From IMG/VR virus record IMGVR_UViG_3300037584_005429, positions 1 through 64,000 of that record: DNA of 64,000 nucleotides. The stretch is one strand, 5' to 3'. The position numbers were made by a program, and so were the translations under genes. Origin of the DNA: a virus. Every line of letters starts with the position of its first letter. Position 1 is the stretch's first letter. Shown here one piece after another: positions 50,916 to 60,312 of the stretch. The notes under the pieces are model-generated. The model ran no database searches. It worked only from the letters and a program-made list of their open reading frames with translations, and had not been told where the DNA came from.

Positions 50916-51488
50916 TTATACTGACACATTTTGTTTATAATATTTTTCTTTATATTCTTTTATTGAAATTGGTTTGCCATACTTAAAACCAAAATTATTT
51001 TTTGCTATATGTTTTTTTAAGGGAAACTTTCTATGTATTTCCCATAAATCTTTAACCAACTCTACGTTGCCTTTATCACTATATTTAATAGCTTTTACTA
51101 TATGGGTATCCGCTTTATTTAGTGATTGACCTGGTTTTAACCCCCATATATCTTTTTTCCTTTGGAAACTGATGTCCATCCAAAAATCACAATCTATTAA
51201 AGCAACTTCCATAGATTCTAGTAAAACTTTTTTAATTAAATCGTACTCTAATTCTTTGCCTTCTTCTTGTGTTACAATCATATCTACATCCCAAGTAGGC
51301 CAAAAAGGTCTTATTTTCATTATGTGACTTGTAAAAGAACCCGTAATATAAAATTCAAAATTATTATACCACTTTTTTTTAGACACTATATCAACCCATT
51401 TATCCAATCTTTCTACTGTAGGCATATAAATTTTTTTATCTACTTTGATATATCCTATTTCATATTTTTTGTATTTCCCACATTCCAT
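50916..51488 (-). CDS. Nucleotidyltransferase-fold protein
   Basis: Protein of 190 residues with the minimal Pol-beta-like nucleotidyltransferase pattern: YITGSFTS (G50, S51), then WPTWDVDMIV with D67 and D69, and a third acidic residue D105 in DFWMDISFQ. The C-terminal part is Lys-rich and helical. All three catalytic carboxylates look present, so nucleotidyl transfer to a protein, tRNA or small molecule is possible. It is out of place among tail genes, right after the 2645-residue gene. No partner domain (HEPN) is seen, so a toxin-antitoxin pair is not supported. Confidence 0.6.
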   Translation of the reverse strand: MECGKYKKYEIGYIKVDKKIYMPTVERLDKWVDIVSKKKWYNNFEFYITGSFTSHIMKIRPFWPTWDVDMIVTQEEGKELEYDLIKKVLLESMEVALIDCDFWMDISFQRKKDIWGLKPGQSLNKADTHIVKAIKYSDKGNVELVKDLWEIHRKFPLKKHIAKNNFGFKYGKPISIKEYKEKYYKQNVSV

Positions 51489-51509
51489 ATTATTCTAAAT
51501 TAATACTAT

Positions 51510-54500
51510 TTAATTAGGTCCTTGAATAAAAGGGTCAATAGATGATGTCGGTTGTATAGAGGATGAGGAAGAACTGTTTGCACCACCACAAGGTGTATTA
51601 AGACTATTGACACCACAAGGTAACCACATACTATGATAAGTACCATTATTAACTATAAATTGTCCACTATTAGGGTCACCAGTACCAGGGTCCATACCTA
51701 CAATTTGACAAGGTGGTGGCATAGAACCAGATAAATTAGCTGGTTGTAGAGTTGTTCCACCTGGAGCAACAGGTTGAGCGGGGTCTTTACATTTATTTAA
51801 TACTGAATCCCACCCTAATTCACAAGCACAACACCAACAACAATTTTCGTTAATGTTAGTCGGGTCTACATTATATATACATTCACCTACTTGGAACGGC
51901 ACACTAGTATATGCTGGATTAATTGATTGGTGTGGAAAGGTTACTGGAGTTGGTGGTACATAACCATTTAATGTTATATTACAGTCTTCACACTCAGTAC
52001 TCACACTAGGTACACACGGGTCGTTATTAGCATCAACATTACAAGGTAACCACATACCACCACCAATATTCTGTCCAACTATACTACTTGGTTCTGGTTG
52101 TCCATCTTTACATCGTGCTGGTGCACTCACCGAGAATAATAAACTTTGTAAACTTTCAGGTGCGTATGGATTTGCTCCTGCTGGACTTGGTCCAGCTGGT
52201 ACACAACAATAACAACAATCACCATCAGTAGGGTCAAAAACACAATCATTTATATTGTATAATGCTGCAGGACTCCAAGGACCCAAATAATTTACAGGAC
52301 CAGTTAACAAACTACCTAAAGTAACATCACAATCATCACAACCTAAAAGTGGGTCTACACAGTCTGCAAGACAGTCTTGAAGAGCTGTTGGACCCGTATA
52401 TTGTCCCATTCCATTTCCTGGGTCTACACAATTACATGGACCCGGACAATTAACACAATCAAAAGTATCTGGTATTGTTGGGTCCTCACAACAATTAAAA
52501 GCTTGTTGACAATCTAAAAGACTAGGGTATATACCTGAAGGGTCTGGTGCGCACTGACAAGGGGGTCTACATATATTACTAGAGGTTACATCTATACACA
52601 GATTAGAATTACTACTACAACCCGGAGCGTTGTTACAAGGAGTATTAGGGTCATTAGCTATTTTTGAACTTACCGTTAATAAATTAATTAAAAAACCATC
52701 AGGTGAATATGCAGGGTTTCCTGCCGCACCTTGAGCTGGATTATAGAGGTCGTTCCATGTTGGTGGTGTAACACATCCTTGAGCGATATTCCACATAAAA
52801 TGGTAGTAACTAGGTGTCGTGAAAGACATCATATCTGGATGACTAAATTCTATTTTACTTTTTTTAAGACGATATGTATTACCAGGACCATTTAAATTTG
52901 TTTCTTCAAAACAGCCTGGTGTCAACGCCAATCCAGGATTAGCTCCGTAAGGGTCAACTTGTGTACCACCTACAAAATTTACCCAATCAGTCTGATATGC
53001 TGGCCAATTTGTACCTGGTATACTAGTGCTATTATTAACATTATATCCTGCTGCTCTATGTTTTAATAATAATACTTGTAAAGCTGTACCAGCATTAGAA
53101 TAAAAACCTGCATTTACAATAGCATTAACTTGAGCGTTACTATATCCTAGAGGAAGTAATAATGAAGCGTCGGAAGGGTTTACGGTAAATGCGTTTGAAT
53201 AACTTTGGGTTAGACCAAGTCCATTTGGTTGATTAACATATGGAAGATTAGAACCGACACCAATATTCCAACCTGTCCAAGCTGATGATACTGTATTATC
53301 ACCCTTACATGACCAAGTCTCTGGTATATAACAACATGTAGTAGTATCTGCGGTACACGAAGCTAAAGTATTATACCCAACAGTAGCATTTGCATCCCAA
53401 ATACATGGACAAATTCCTGTACCTGGGTCTGGATTTCCTGTGTTACAAACATAATAACCAGTTGTTGGGGGTTGACAACAAGGATTAGCGTTTGCCGCAA
53501 TATTACAAGTAAATAAATCGTTATAAATACAATTAGGTCCAGTAACACAAGGTTGGCAATAACAAGGAGCTATTGTACAATTACAGTATTCTGGACAACA
53601 GTAGTTGTAACCACCCATAGTTCCACCCCAATTTTGTCCACCTTCTGTGTTAGACGCACCACAATGAGTCTGCCAAGCTGTAGAGTTTTGTTGGTGTGAA
53701 TTACCTAAACTTACTCCTGGTACACCTACAGCTGTTGATTGTGCAACCCAATCAGCGTAAGAAGTTGTAATTATACCCCCTCCAATTGCTGCATCTACTG
53801 CTGCATCATTAGGACACCCCCCAAGTGCCAATCCTACGGACCTCCATGAGGTACCAGGTCCGTTTGGTGTGATACATATTCCAACAACACCGTTCCCTTC
53901 AACTTTAATCCCTGTAAATGGTACATTGTGGTATGCTGGATTTGCTGCTATCCACATCATATAAAAACTCATGCTGGCCATAGGTAGCGTTGTACCTACA
54001 CTAATAGCATCAGCATTAGTTAAAAAATAATTTCCGGCCGTGACACAAGAATTTGTTAAATTACCACCTTCTATACATTCAAACATAGTTGTTGCTGCTG
54101 TGGTAGGGCAAGAAGTGTCACATGGTACCCACATTGGGTACCCACCATTTGTTTGTCCACCAGGAAACGTGTTTGGTACATTAGCTGCTAAGAAATTTGA
54201 ATATTCGTTATACCACTGTGATGGGTTCATACCACTATGTAAAGCTGGGTCATATTGGTCGTATACCATAACATAACAACAACAAGTGTTTGCTGAATCA
54301 CAATGTGTTACCACATCCGCTATATTATACATAACACCAGGTGTCCAAGTAGGTGCACTAATAGTACTACCTACAATTGGAGTTGGGATGTTAACGGAAC
54401 TTAGTGACCAATTACCACTTGCATCAATTACAGGGAAAGTAACATTACCCGCGGTTAAACAATCGTTACATGGACAACAAGTTGTATTGTCTGAACCTAC

Positions 54501-57500
54501 ACCACCTAATGGATAAGAGTTTGTGGTACAAGCCGACATAGTATTGTAAGCCGTACAACCTAAATAAGGCGGATTTGCGGTCAAAAATGGTATAGTTATA
54601 AGACTACAATGACATGGGTCTGGTTGAGCTATCGCACCTAAATCTGGTTTACATTCTCCACATACAAAGTTACACTCATCTTGACAATCTGCTGGGTTTG
54701 AAAAAGGTCCATGTACACAATCTGATGGCATGGTACCAACAAAACTTATACAACCATCCGTTGCGTGACAACAATATTCTGTTGATTGTGGACAACAAGG
54801 GTATTGAGCTTGTAAACTTATACAATCTCCTATTGATATCGCACAACTAAAATTATATGGATTTAAGTCACATAAACAACTAACAGTTGTATCACAACAA
54901 AATCTACAAGCAGCTTGACAGTCACTTAGACTAGCAAATCCTGTAGCTCCCGCTGGATACGGTGTAGCATTACCTTGTTGACCGAAAACTTGATTTTGTG
55001 TCCAACCTGGGAAAGGTGGTGTTGTAATCCACCCTTGAATTGTTGTTTCTGGAAAACAATTTGTTGTTGTAGCTGACTGTCCCGGATTAGTATCACAAAA
55101 GTAAACTGATGGTGCTGTACAATTACAATTATTTGTATTTGCCCAACAATCAAAAGCTGACGTATGTTCTGGGAATAAACCTAATGGGTTACTACCCACA
55201 AACTGACATTGTCCTCCTGTTGATGATGCGTCACATGCCCATTTACAGTTTTCTTGACAGTCTGCTAAAGTAGTGTAAGCAGCAGATGGATATAGTGGGT
55301 CCCCTGGAAAAACTTCTATACACCCACAACCATCAGGTGCTACACAAGGTGATAAAGAACTACACCATTCTGTATCATCACAATGAAATTTACTAGTTGC
55401 TCCAGAACAACAATCTAAATTATTTGGTGGTGGTGCTAATATACCTTGTTGACACTGAAATACACTTATAAACCCATACCAACTTGATGTGTTAGTTGTC
55501 ACCCCATTTATAACATCTTGTAACATAACACAATCTGTAAAGTCATCAGTTGGGTCAGCAGGTGTACCATTATCATCACAGAAACAACCCGCTTTACAAT
55601 GGTCCATACATGTACTTGCTGTATAACAATTGTTCGCGGCCTCTTGACCGAAAACATAATTACAAGGTACAACATTAAGGGTACAACCATTAAAAAAGTC
55701 ACAACTATATGTATCACCAGATACTTGTTGACATGGGTCACAACCAAAACCTATACCTGCAGTAGCTCCACTTGGTGTACTACCACAACTTATCCACGTA
55801 TTAGGGGTTCCATTTGGTGCATCTGGACCTCCCGGTATAAAATAATTACAATCATAGAATCCTCCTGGATAAGGGTTACTATATATTGGTGTATCACAAT
55901 AATAGCAACACACATCAGGTGACCCTAATTGCCAGGATACATAATCATATAACTCATAAGCATTATATACACTATCCCATTCTCCTTGGTCTACACCAAT
56001 ACCTCCAGTAAATGGGTCACAAGCACATTCACAAGTTACTTCATCAGGTACACACCCAGTAGGGTTATCTGTAGTACATTGTGTAAAGTTACAATATATA
56101 GGTCCAAGAGGGCTACAAGGTGGATTAGCACCCACAACCGAAATATATACACAAGGCCAGTATGGCCAAGATGGGTCATACTGACCACTTGCTGGATTAA
56201 ATATTTGTGAATCTTCATCACATTCTATATCACAACAACCTGTTGCCATACAACAAGCTGAAAAAGAATCATAGGGACCTCCAGGTGACCAACCCCAACC
56301 ACTAGGTAATGTTGCTGGATTTGAATAATTTTGACAGTTACCGTAGCTACTACCATCTGTTAAATTAACAAGACAGTCATGCCCACCATCTGTGGGACAA
56401 TTGTCGTCACAAAGTTGTGCGGTGGCATAACTTCCATTTGGGTATAAAGCTAATAAACCTGGGTCTATAGGATTTGGGTTTGCACCGAACCCACTTAAAG
56501 GTACGTTTGCTGGGTTAATAGCCCAAGTTGCTTCCCAAGCTGGTAATGGTGTAGGGCAAGGTGATAATTGTTGGCAGGGTGTGGCATCACCACTTAAACA
56601 AACCCAACAGCTAGTTAATGGTGGTACACAATAAGTACAACACTGTGCTGATGTAGTATAAGGACCACAACCTGGTGTAAAACAAGGTATACATGTACTA
56701 CTACCAGGAAAACCAGTACCACCACTACAAGGTTGTACCCATGGGTCGTAACAAAGCCAAGCACAAGGACCAGGTATCCCATTATTATTATTTGGGTCAC
56801 TAGCACAATCACCAGAAGTAGCGTAAGTACCCCCAACTATTTGTACACAACCTTGGTCACAAAAATATTCCCAAGCTGTAAAATCACAACACGCTGATAT
56901 TCCTTGGCCTGGAACACCGTTTTCACAATCATTTAAAGTATAAAATGGGTCTAAAAATAACTGATTATTATTAGCTGTTATTTGTGGGTTAGCTAGAATA
57001 TAATTTGTCATTATATCGTAATAGTCCGCATCCGGTAAAGCTGCACATGATACTTCAGAACAACAAGGTGTTGATGTTGGTGTTGTACATGACCAAGCTA
57101 TTGGATTACACCAATCTTCACAATCTGTCATTGAAGAGAATGTAACTGAAAAAGGATATGTGGCTGCTGAGTAAGCTGGGTGTGTATAATCTATTTGAAT
57201 ACACCCTGGTTGGTCACAATTATATTGGTTTGGGCAATGCCATCTATCATCGACTGGACAATTACCATTATTATATTCTGTTAAACAACCACCAGGACCA
57301 GCGTAAAAAGTAAAACTATTAGGTGTACTTCCTGAAATTAATTCACAAACATAAGGACCTGGATTGTTCAAATCTGGTGGACATACCCAACTTACACAAC
57401 CTACATAATCCCAATAAGATACGTTAGTAGTTGCTGTAGGTACTATACCTGCTGGTACATTAGTTAAAGCTCTATAACAATTTCCATCTGGACCATATAT

Positions 57501-59447
57501 AAACTCTCCTGTATTAAATGTTTGGGTGTTATCCCATTGTCCCGCTACACCAATACCACCCATAGGTGAATAAGCGTTGAATGGACTATATGGGTCAGCA
57601 CATGGTAGTGCACTACCTGTAGGACAAGTTACACAGTCTGGTGTACAGGCTTCCCAAACATGTACATCTGTACCCCCAGTAGGGTTAAGATAAACTCCTT
57701 GGTATAACTGATGTGGTAGTATTCCAGCAAATGGACTATTACCGCCCACATTACTTGTTTGTACTATATCTGTTACTGCTATATAACAACAACAAGATTG
57801 TGGTGTAACATCATAAACTATATCTCCTTTAACATAATCTACAAATGGTGACCAATTAGGTGGATTAGCAGGTGCATTAGCTGTTATAGTTTCTACAGTT
57901 AAAGTAACTCTGTCAATATATTCATCTTTTGTTAAACAAAATTCACAAGTTTCTTCAGGGCACTCAAAACAATCTTCACCACCAAAAGCTAAAGAATTTA
58001 AACCACAACTAGTAGCTACGAAAATAGTTATTCCATTTCTAAAATCGTAAAAATCTATTGGTGTTTGTCCATTAGCTGAAGATATCGTGTATCCCGTATA
58101 TTGTACATTTGCCGCAAATATGTTTCCAACCATACCTGCTGTTATAGTATTTGTTAGTGGGTCAACAACATCACCACCAACTGGTACTATAGTAAATAAT
58201 TCAAAACCATCAGGTAAAAATCCTGGTGCTAAAGTAGATGGTGCATTACTATAACTTGCAAATATACCTACTGTACTTTCTGTTATACCAGTAACTTCAA
58301 AACATGGAGTTATATTAGTACCACTATATTCGTTTATATTAGTACCGGAATCCAATGGATAGTAATTAGGTGTTCCTATGGTCCCATAAGTACCGTGATA
58401 CGCGGTTGATGTAAATAATGGTGGTGGAAACACAGAAGGTGTTGGGTTAGGTCCACTTACATTTACTTGATATGGATTACCTCCTGGTGTACTAGGTGAT
58501 AAAGGACCACCCATACCCGCACCAGTAGGTGGGGCTGTAGAGAAGGGTTGAGATAATATTTGTGTATACGTTAGATTAGGTACTGTTATTATTTGACTAA
58601 CTGAAGTTGGTCCCCATGGACCATTATGTGTTATACTAATACTGTACTGTGAAGGATTCACATATTCGTATTCACTAGTTAGAGAAGGATATTGTAAATC
58701 TTCACAACATGGATAGCCGTTTGCATTGAAGGGAACGGAACAGTCACATTCTCCCCAATCAATTCTATATGATGATTTTTGAAATTCTTTATACGAACCA
58801 AAATCTGTTGTGTTATACACCTGTATTTTCATCCCATTACCTGTTGTATTAGCTGTAAAATTAAAATTAGAAAATACTTGTTGTTGGTCTATTCTTCCGT
58901 CCCAAATACTATAATGTCCTATATCGTTATAATCTTGTGTTAAAGTTACTGGAAGTTTATATAAAATACTATCTAAGGGGTCTAAACAACTACATATTTC
59001 TACACTTTCACCCCAAAACGCATTAATACCTTGTGAGTTTAATGACTGATTTATATTTGTATTAGTAACGTCATATATTGTAATTAAATCATTATAACTA
59101 CCAGTATAAAAAGTTGAACCTGAAGTAAGTACTAAACCTTTAAACTGAACATAACTATATCCATCTGGGTTGAAGCAATTAGTTGGGTTTGGACTTAACG
59201 GTTGGTCCCATAGAATTACACACGGATTAGTCGGTGAACAATCTTTTAATTCGGTTGGAAAACTAGACATAACACTACTATCTATAGCATTCATTATTTG
59301 AGAACCTGTTGAGTTGTACATGGTTATCCCAGAACAATTTGTACTAAGGTTTATTGGATAAAAATTTGTTCCTCCAGTACATGGCATTGTCCAAGTACTT
59401 CCAGTATCTGGGGTACTTCTTCTTATTGTAAACTTTTGTATATCCAT
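51510..59447 (-). CDS. Giant Cys-rich multi-modular virion adhesin (2645 residues)
   Basis: The largest gene, 2645 residues with no stop or frameshift. I counted about 200 cysteines by hand, sparse before residue 480 and dense after. Two kinds of module alternate. One is a Cys-rich unit with an aromatic-x-C start and a final TLADCQENC-like end (about 736-780, 1354-1401, 1403-1441, 1449-1514, 1557-1592, 1999-2038, 2292-2319, 2329-2363). The other is a unit with W-x3-Y-x2-GD-x-V, then CCY, then W-x-x-C (starts near 531, 637, 1156, 1700, 2390, 2508), which resembles chitin-binding CBM5/12 folds. The end is Ser/Gly-rich. No signal peptide, no membrane segment. Likely a long tail appendage that binds host glycans (inference). 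Confidence 0.75.
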   Translation of the reverse strand: MDIQKFTIRRSTPDTGSTWTMPCTGGTNFYPINLSTNCSGITMYNSTGSQIMNAIDSSVMSSFPTELKDCSPTNPCVILWDQPLSPNPTNCFNPDGYSYVQFKGLVLTSGSTFYTGSYNDLITIYDVTNTNINQSLNSQGINAFWGESVEICSCLDPLDSILYKLPVTLTQDYNDIGHYSIWDGRIDQQQVFSNFNFTANTTGNGMKIQVYNTTDFGSYKEFQKSSYRIDWGECDCSVPFNANGYPCCEDLQYPSLTSEYEYVNPSQYSISITHNGPWGPTSVSQIITVPNLTYTQILSQPFSTAPPTGAGMGGPLSPSTPGGNPYQVNVSGPNPTPSVFPPPLFTSTAYHGTYGTIGTPNYYPLDSGTNINEYSGTNITPCFEVTGITESTVGIFASYSNAPSTLAPGFLPDGFELFTIVPVGGDVVDPLTNTITAGMVGNIFAANVQYTGYTISSANGQTPIDFYDFRNGITIFVATSCGLNSLAFGGEDCFECPEETCEFCLTKDEYIDRVTLTVETITANAPANPPNWSPFVDYVKGDIVYDVTPQSCCCYIAVTDIVQTSNVGGNSPFAGILPHQLYQGVYLNPTGGTDVHVWEACTPDCVTCPTGSALPCADPYSPFNAYSPMGGIGVAGQWDNTQTFNTGEFIYGPDGNCYRALTNVPAGIVPTATTNVSYWDYVGCVSWVCPPDLNNPGPYVCELISGSTPNSFTFYAGPGGCLTEYNNGNCPVDDRWHCPNQYNCDQPGCIQIDYTHPAYSAATYPFSVTFSSMTDCEDWCNPIAWSCTTPTSTPCCSEVSCAALPDADYYDIMTNYILANPQITANNNQLFLDPFYTLNDCENGVPGQGISACCDFTAWEYFCDQGCVQIVGGTYATSGDCASDPNNNNGIPGPCAWLCYDPWVQPCSGGTGFPGSSTCIPCFTPGCGPYTTSAQCCTYCVPPLTSCWVCLSGDATPCQQLSPCPTPLPAWEATWAINPANVPLSGFGANPNPIDPGLLALYPNGSYATAQLCDDNCPTDGGHDCLVNLTDGSSYGNCQNYSNPATLPSGWGWSPGGPYDSFSACCMATGCCDIECDEDSQIFNPASGQYDPSWPYWPCVYISVVGANPPCSPLGPIYCNFTQCTTDNPTGCVPDEVTCECACDPFTGGIGVDQGEWDSVYNAYELYDYVSWQLGSPDVCCYYCDTPIYSNPYPGGFYDCNYFIPGGPDAPNGTPNTWISCGSTPSGATAGIGFGCDPCQQVSGDTYSCDFFNGCTLNVVPCNYVFGQEAANNCYTASTCMDHCKAGCFCDDNGTPADPTDDFTDCVMLQDVINGVTTNTSSWYGFISVFQCQQGILAPPPNNLDCCSGATSKFHCDDTEWCSSLSPCVAPDGCGCIEVFPGDPLYPSAAYTTLADCQENCKWACDASSTGGQCQFVGSNPLGLFPEHTSAFDCWANTNNCNCTAPSVYFCDTNPGQSATTTNCFPETTIQGWITTPPFPGWTQNQVFGQQGNATPYPAGATGFASLSDCQAACRFCCDTTVSCLCDLNPYNFSCAISIGDCISLQAQYPCCPQSTEYCCHATDGCISFVGTMPSDCVHGPFSNPADCQDECNFVCGECKPDLGAIAQPDPCHCSLITIPFLTANPPYLGCTAYNTMSACTTNSYPLGGVGSDNTTCCPCNDCLTAGNVTFPVIDASGNWSLSSVNIPTPIVGSTISAPTWTPGVMYNIADVVTHCDSANTCCCYVMVYDQYDPALHSGMNPSQWYNEYSNFLAANVPNTFPGGQTNGGYPMWVPCDTSCPTTAATTMFECIEGGNLTNSCVTAGNYFLTNADAISVGTTLPMASMSFYMMWIAANPAYHNVPFTGIKVEGNGVVGICITPNGPGTSWRSVGLALGGCPNDAAVDAAIGGGIITTSYADWVAQSTAVGVPGVSLGNSHQQNSTAWQTHCGASNTEGGQNWGGTMGGYNYCCPEYCNCTIAPCYCQPCVTGPNCIYNDLFTCNIAANANPCCQPPTTGYYVCNTGNPDPGTGICPCIWDANATVGYNTLASCTADTTTCCYIPETWSCKGDNTVSSAWTGWNIGVGSNLPYVNQPNGLGLTQSYSNAFTVNPSDASLLLPLGYSNAQVNAIVNAGFYSNAGTALQVLLLKHRAAGYNVNNSTSIPGTNWPAYQTDWVNFVGGTQVDPYGANPGLALTPGCFEETNLNGPGNTYRLKKSKIEFSHPDMMSFTTPSYYHFMWNIAQGCVTPPTWNDLYNPAQGAAGNPAYSPDGFLINLLTVSSKIANDPNTPCNNAPGCSSNSNLCIDVTSSNICRPPCQCAPDPSGIYPSLLDCQQAFNCCEDPTIPDTFDCVNCPGPCNCVDPGNGMGQYTGPTALQDCLADCVDPLLGCDDCDVTLGSLLTGPVNYLGPWSPAALYNINDCVFDPTDGDCCYCCVPAGPSPAGANPYAPESLQSLLFSVSAPARCKDGQPEPSSIVGQNIGGGMWLPCNVDANNDPCVPSVSTECEDCNITLNGYVPPTPVTFPHQSINPAYTSVPFQVGECIYNVDPTNINENCCWCCACELGWDSVLNKCKDPAQPVAPGGTTLQPANLSGSMPPPCQIVGMDPGTGDPNSGQFIVNNGTYHSMWLPCGVNSLNTPCGGANSSSSSSIQPTSSIDPFIQGPN

Positions 59448-59448
59448 C

Positions 59449-60312
59449 CTATGTTGTTACGTATTCATAAAATTTTATTGGTCCATTGACCGTCTCACCT
59501 AATGGTGACAATACAATTCCCGTAGCTCCAGCTACTGAATTATATGGGTGTATAGTATAATTATATTTAGGTGTTGTATTGTATGTTTCTATATTTAAAA
59601 TTACTTGGTAGTAGAAAAAATCTTCAAAACTGTATTGTCCTTGTATTGGTGTCGGTTCTTGATTTAACATTCTCATTACAGTACCAGTTCTAGCATTAAA
59701 AAATTTACATGTCATGTAAAATGTGTTAGCTGTAAATAAGTCTCTATCTTTTAACCATTGTAAATAATAATTTTCATTTGCACCTTCTGGTGCTGAAGCG
59801 GCAGAAAAAGCTGGTGTATATACATCATACAATGGTAGATTTATACCTTGACTTTTTTGTCTCCAATACTCTTCAGGGTCTTCAGCTAAAATTACGGGTA
59901 CTGTTTGTTTTCTACAGTTATTAGTAGGCATTATTGTTGAGAAGAGTAGTTTTTGTTCTTCTCTTACTGGTACATCGAAAAAATCAAATTTAAAAAAACT
60001 TTTAGTAAATGATTGTGAATTTCTAGCCAGCTCTCCATTAGTATAACCTAATATATTAAAATCATTGACATAAGTAGTATTTAAACTATCCCAAAATTCA
60101 AACTCGTAATATATTTCAAAGTTGGGTGGGTAGTTAGGTGTATATCTAGTAGTTTCATAATCTTGTATAAAATTTATATTACTTTGTAATTCAATTTCAT
60201 CATACATTTCTAAAAGTTGTTCTCTACCAACTTCATCAAATATTTGACCTAAAGGTACAACTACTTTCTTATCTTCCGAAGAAGCTTTTATTTGTATTCT
60301 ATTCACAGACAT
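59449..60312 (-). CDS. Probable tail or baseplate protein
   Basis: Protein of 287 residues from ATG 60312, aromatic and acidic, with helical start (VVVPLGQIFDEVGREQLLEM) and beta-rich rest (EIYYEFEFWDSLNTTYVNDF). No domain recognised. It overlaps the preceding gene by 14 nt and precedes the giant gene with a 1-nt gap, so it may be a connector for it. Confidence 0.5.
   Translation of the reverse strand: MSVNRIQIKASSEDKKVVVPLGQIFDEVGREQLLEMYDEIELQSNINFIQDYETTRYTPNYPPNFEIYYEFEFWDSLNTTYVNDFNILGYTNGELARNSQSFTKSFFKFDFFDVPVREEQKLLFSTIMPTNNCRKQTVPVILAEDPEEYWRQKSQGINLPLYDVYTPAFSAASAPEGANENYYLQWLKDRDLFTANTFYMTCKFFNARTGTVMRMLNQEPTPIQGQYSFEDFFYYQVILNIETYNTTPKYNYTIHPYNSVAGATGIVLSPLGETVNGPIKFYEYVTT

Noticed and set aside
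50916-51488. MNT/HEPN toxin-antitoxin pair
   Set aside because: The nucleotidyltransferase-fold gene has no neighbouring HEPN gene; both neighbours are structural.
51510-59447. Giant gene as an assembly artefact or fused frames
   Set aside because: It is one uninterrupted frame with consistent composition, module periodicity and proper boundaries to neighbouring genes.
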